Below are positions 6,548 to 7,454 of a stretch of DNA of 7,454 nt, one piece after another. Below the pieces are notes generated by a model, which was not told where the DNA came from, ran no database searches, and saw only the letters and a program-made list of their open reading frames with translations. The position numbers and the translations under genes are program-made. Source of the stretch: an uncultured Eubacteriales bacterium (GTDB taxonomy: Bacteria > Bacillota > Clostridia > Oscillospirales > CAG-272); the NCBI GenBank assembly GCA_900555785.1, contig USMO01000077.1, positions 1 through 7,454 of the forward strand. Direction: 5' to 3'. Numbering within the stretch: position 1 is the first letter of the stretch; every line of letters begins with the position of its first letter.

Positions 6548-6627
6548 AACTTCACCGCACAGGGCAACCATAAAGGTTGTATGGATTTTGTGATGTGCTA
6601 CGTGTGGTTGCCCTGTGCGGTGAAGTT
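6548..6627. repeat. Perfect 23-bp inverted repeat with a 34-bp centre
   Basis: The left arm (6548-6570) starts AACTTCACCGCAC and ends GGGCAACCA. The right arm (6605-6627) is its exact reverse complement, and the 34 bp between (6571-6604) are unpaired. A competing short hairpin, CAACC (6565-6569) with GGTTG (6575-6579), uses the end of the left arm. The right arm overlaps the inner end of repeat copy B by five bases. Confidence 0.85.
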
Positions 6628-6698
6628 CTTGGGGTTCTTAGGGGACTTCTCCGAAAGAAGTCCCCTAAGCGGGGCTTGGGGCAGCGCCCCAAGGTCTT
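6623..6698 (-). repeat. Structured intergenic repeat, copy B (76 bp), inverted to copy A
   Basis: Read on the minus strand, copy B starts seven bases or fewer after the recJ stop with AAGACCTTGGGGC and ends AAGAACTT, the same boundaries and length as copy A. Hairpin 1 has arms CTTGGGGC and GCCCCAAG (plus positions 6675-6682 and 6686-6693). Hairpin 2 has 14-bp arms (6637-6650 and 6656-6669) closed by a TTCGG loop on the minus strand. Because it directly follows the recJ stop, it may serve as the recJ transcript 3' end, though no U-tract follows. Confidence 0.85.
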
Positions 6699-6700
6699 CC

Positions 6701-7454
6701 CTACTCTCCTGCCCTTCGGTTCAGTTCCTGCAGGAGACGCGAGTCGGCGAGATTTTTGCCGGAGGTCCCGGCGCTGAGACGGAGGACCAGACGGTCGGGC
6801 ACAGGCTCAACCATGACCAAAAGCCCCAGCTCCTCGAAAATGCGTAAACTCCACATCAGGCGGCAGTAGTTGACCTGAACCGTCCCGGTCTGATTCAGGC
6901 GCCGCATCAGACGCCAGACCGGGAAACTCTCATGCCCCAGCGCGGCTTCGCGCCGTAAATACCGCCAAACCGCAGCGCAACTTGCGCGGTCCGGCAGTAA
7001 GCCCTCCGCGCGCGTGAACGCACCCCCGGCTTCAATCTCCGTGTACCGCCGCTTCTGCAGCGCCAAAGCCTCGGCATCGTCCTCCGCTTGGCGCATGTCA
7101 ACAATTGTCATCTGCAGCGAGGTGTTCCCCTGGTACTCGTTGATTCCCAGGCGGAACAGCACGTCCACAGGCTCTTCCGTGTCAAAATCCAGCGCGGATA
7201 GCCCCACGCCGAACCACACCGCGCCAACCGTGATGCCGTCTTTCTCCACGGTCATGCGCAAATGCTTCCCGCCGCCAATGGGTGACAGCCGGCGCAGATT
7301 CGCCCCCCGCAGAACGAACACCGGCGCAGGATTGGCAGTCCCGAACGGCTCCAGACGGTCGGTCTCCTCCACCAGCTTGCCGGTCAGGTCCGACATCCGC
7401 ACCTCGCAGTCCGCATCCAGACTGACACACAGCATTTCATCGGTCAGCCGCTCT
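6701..7454 (-). CDS. recJ: Single-stranded-DNA exonuclease RecJ, C-terminal part
   Basis: Only the last 250 codons are inside the window; the frame is open to the edge and ends at TAG (6703-6701). RecJ degrades single-stranded DNA 5' to 3' in recombinational and mismatch repair. The fragment carries LEPFGTANPAPVF (fragment residues 34-46), the RecJ signature at the end of the DHHA1 region. An OB-fold follows, with GGGKHLRMTVEKDGITVGAVWFG (60-82) and NEYQGNTSLQMTIVDMR (105-121). The last 130 residues (127-250) are a helical region with charged segments such as WRYLRREA, as seen in Firmicutes RecJ. The catalytic DHH domain with its metal ligands lies outside, so activity cannot be judged. Upstream of relA is its usual place in Firmicutes, although apt often lies between them and is absent here. 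Confidence 0.9.
   Translation of the reverse strand, partial: ERLTDEMLCVSLDADCEVRMSDLTGKLVEETDRLEPFGTANPAPVFVLRGANLRRLSPIGGGKHLRMTVEKDGITVGAVWFGVGLSALDFDTEEPVDVLFRLGINEYQGNTSLQMTIVDMRQAEDDAEALALQKRRYTEIEAGGAFTRAEGLLPDRASCAAVWRYLRREAALGHESFPVWRLMRRLNQTGTVQVNYCRLMWSLRIFEELGLLVMVEPVPDRLVLRLSAGTSGKNLADSRLLQELNRRAGE

Larger units (their letters stand above)
6261..6700. other. Repeat-rich gene-free block between recJ and relA
   Basis: This 440-bp stretch has no credible gene. It is built from palindromic units: copy A (6292-6367), copy B (6623-6698) in opposite orientation, a 23-bp inverted repeat (6548-6570 with 6605-6627), an 18-bp palindrome (6529-6546) and a tandem 14-mer (6277-6304). The central part also has short dyads: GCTAC/GTAGC (6406-6410 with 6417-6421) and CATCTGC/GCAGATG (6429-6435 with 6461-6467). 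Paired inverted palindromic units resemble BIME/REP clusters or a MITE. No target-site duplication was found. If recJ transcription reads through, or starts within the block, much of it becomes the relA leader. Confidence 0.75.

Noticed and set aside
6358..6567. 69-codon minus frame between recJ and relA
   Set aside because: Lies wholly in repeat DNA, Pro/Ser/Lys-rich without a motif, and no good RBS was seen.
6623..6698. Classical intrinsic terminator for recJ
   Set aside because: The hairpins are strong, but no U-run follows on either strand; kept as a structured repeat with possible terminator effect only.
6261..6700. CRISPR array or complete insertion sequence
   Set aside because: Repeats are inverted and few, with no regular spacers; no transposase frame and no target-site duplication was found.
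6577..6847. Plus frames starting at 6577 and 6581
   Set aside because: They run through repeat copy B and into antisense recJ; the peptide is a translation of the palindromes.

Overview
The window reads as chromosomal DNA of a fairly GC-rich, low-oxygen Firmicute, most likely a gut-type Clostridia and perhaps of the Oscillospirales. This rests on gene order (recJ, relA/spoT, dtd, hemZ), strong AGGAGG-type ribosome binding sites, an anaerobic radical-SAM HemZ, and Firmicutes-style protein versions. The taxon is an inference; no marker here fixes it further.

All six genes lie on the minus strand, so the reading order is from high to low coordinates. First comes the 3' part of recJ (7454-6701, entering from outside the window). 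A gene-free, repeat-packed block of about 440 bp follows (6261-6700). Then comes a tight operon of relA/spoT (6260-4035), dtd (4023-3568) and hemZ (3554-2058), with 11 and 13 bp between genes; at both junctions the stop codon TAA is the first part of the next gene's Shine-Dalgarno. A 160-bp gap (1898-2057) holding a G-quadruplex-like tract leads to a second pair: a PRK/uridine-kinase-family kinase (1897-986) and an MTA/SAH-deaminase-type amidohydrolase (984 to the window edge). The kinase stop and the amidohydrolase start are one base apart.

Functionally the operon combines the (p)ppGpp alarmone enzyme, a proofreading enzyme that removes D-amino acids from tRNA, and an oxygen-independent porphyrin enzyme. 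The second pair looks like nucleoside metabolism: deamination of 5'-methylthioadenosine or S-adenosylhomocysteine, with a possible nucleoside kinase.

The most unusual part is the recJ-relA intergenic block. It has two 76-bp copies of one structured repeat in opposite orientation (6292-6367 and 6623-6698). Their long hairpins differ at three base pairs with both partners changed, so pairing is preserved. Between the copies lie a perfect 23-bp inverted repeat, an 18-bp perfect palindrome that appears to belong to a third diverged copy, and a promoter-like sequence with a 19-bp spacer that contains a dyad. A 14-bp tandem duplication sits just before the relA ribosome binding site. In many Firmicutes apt occupies the place between recJ and relA; here there is no gene. 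The block resembles a BIME- or MITE-like extragenic element, and it would form much of the relA leader if transcription starts upstream of it.
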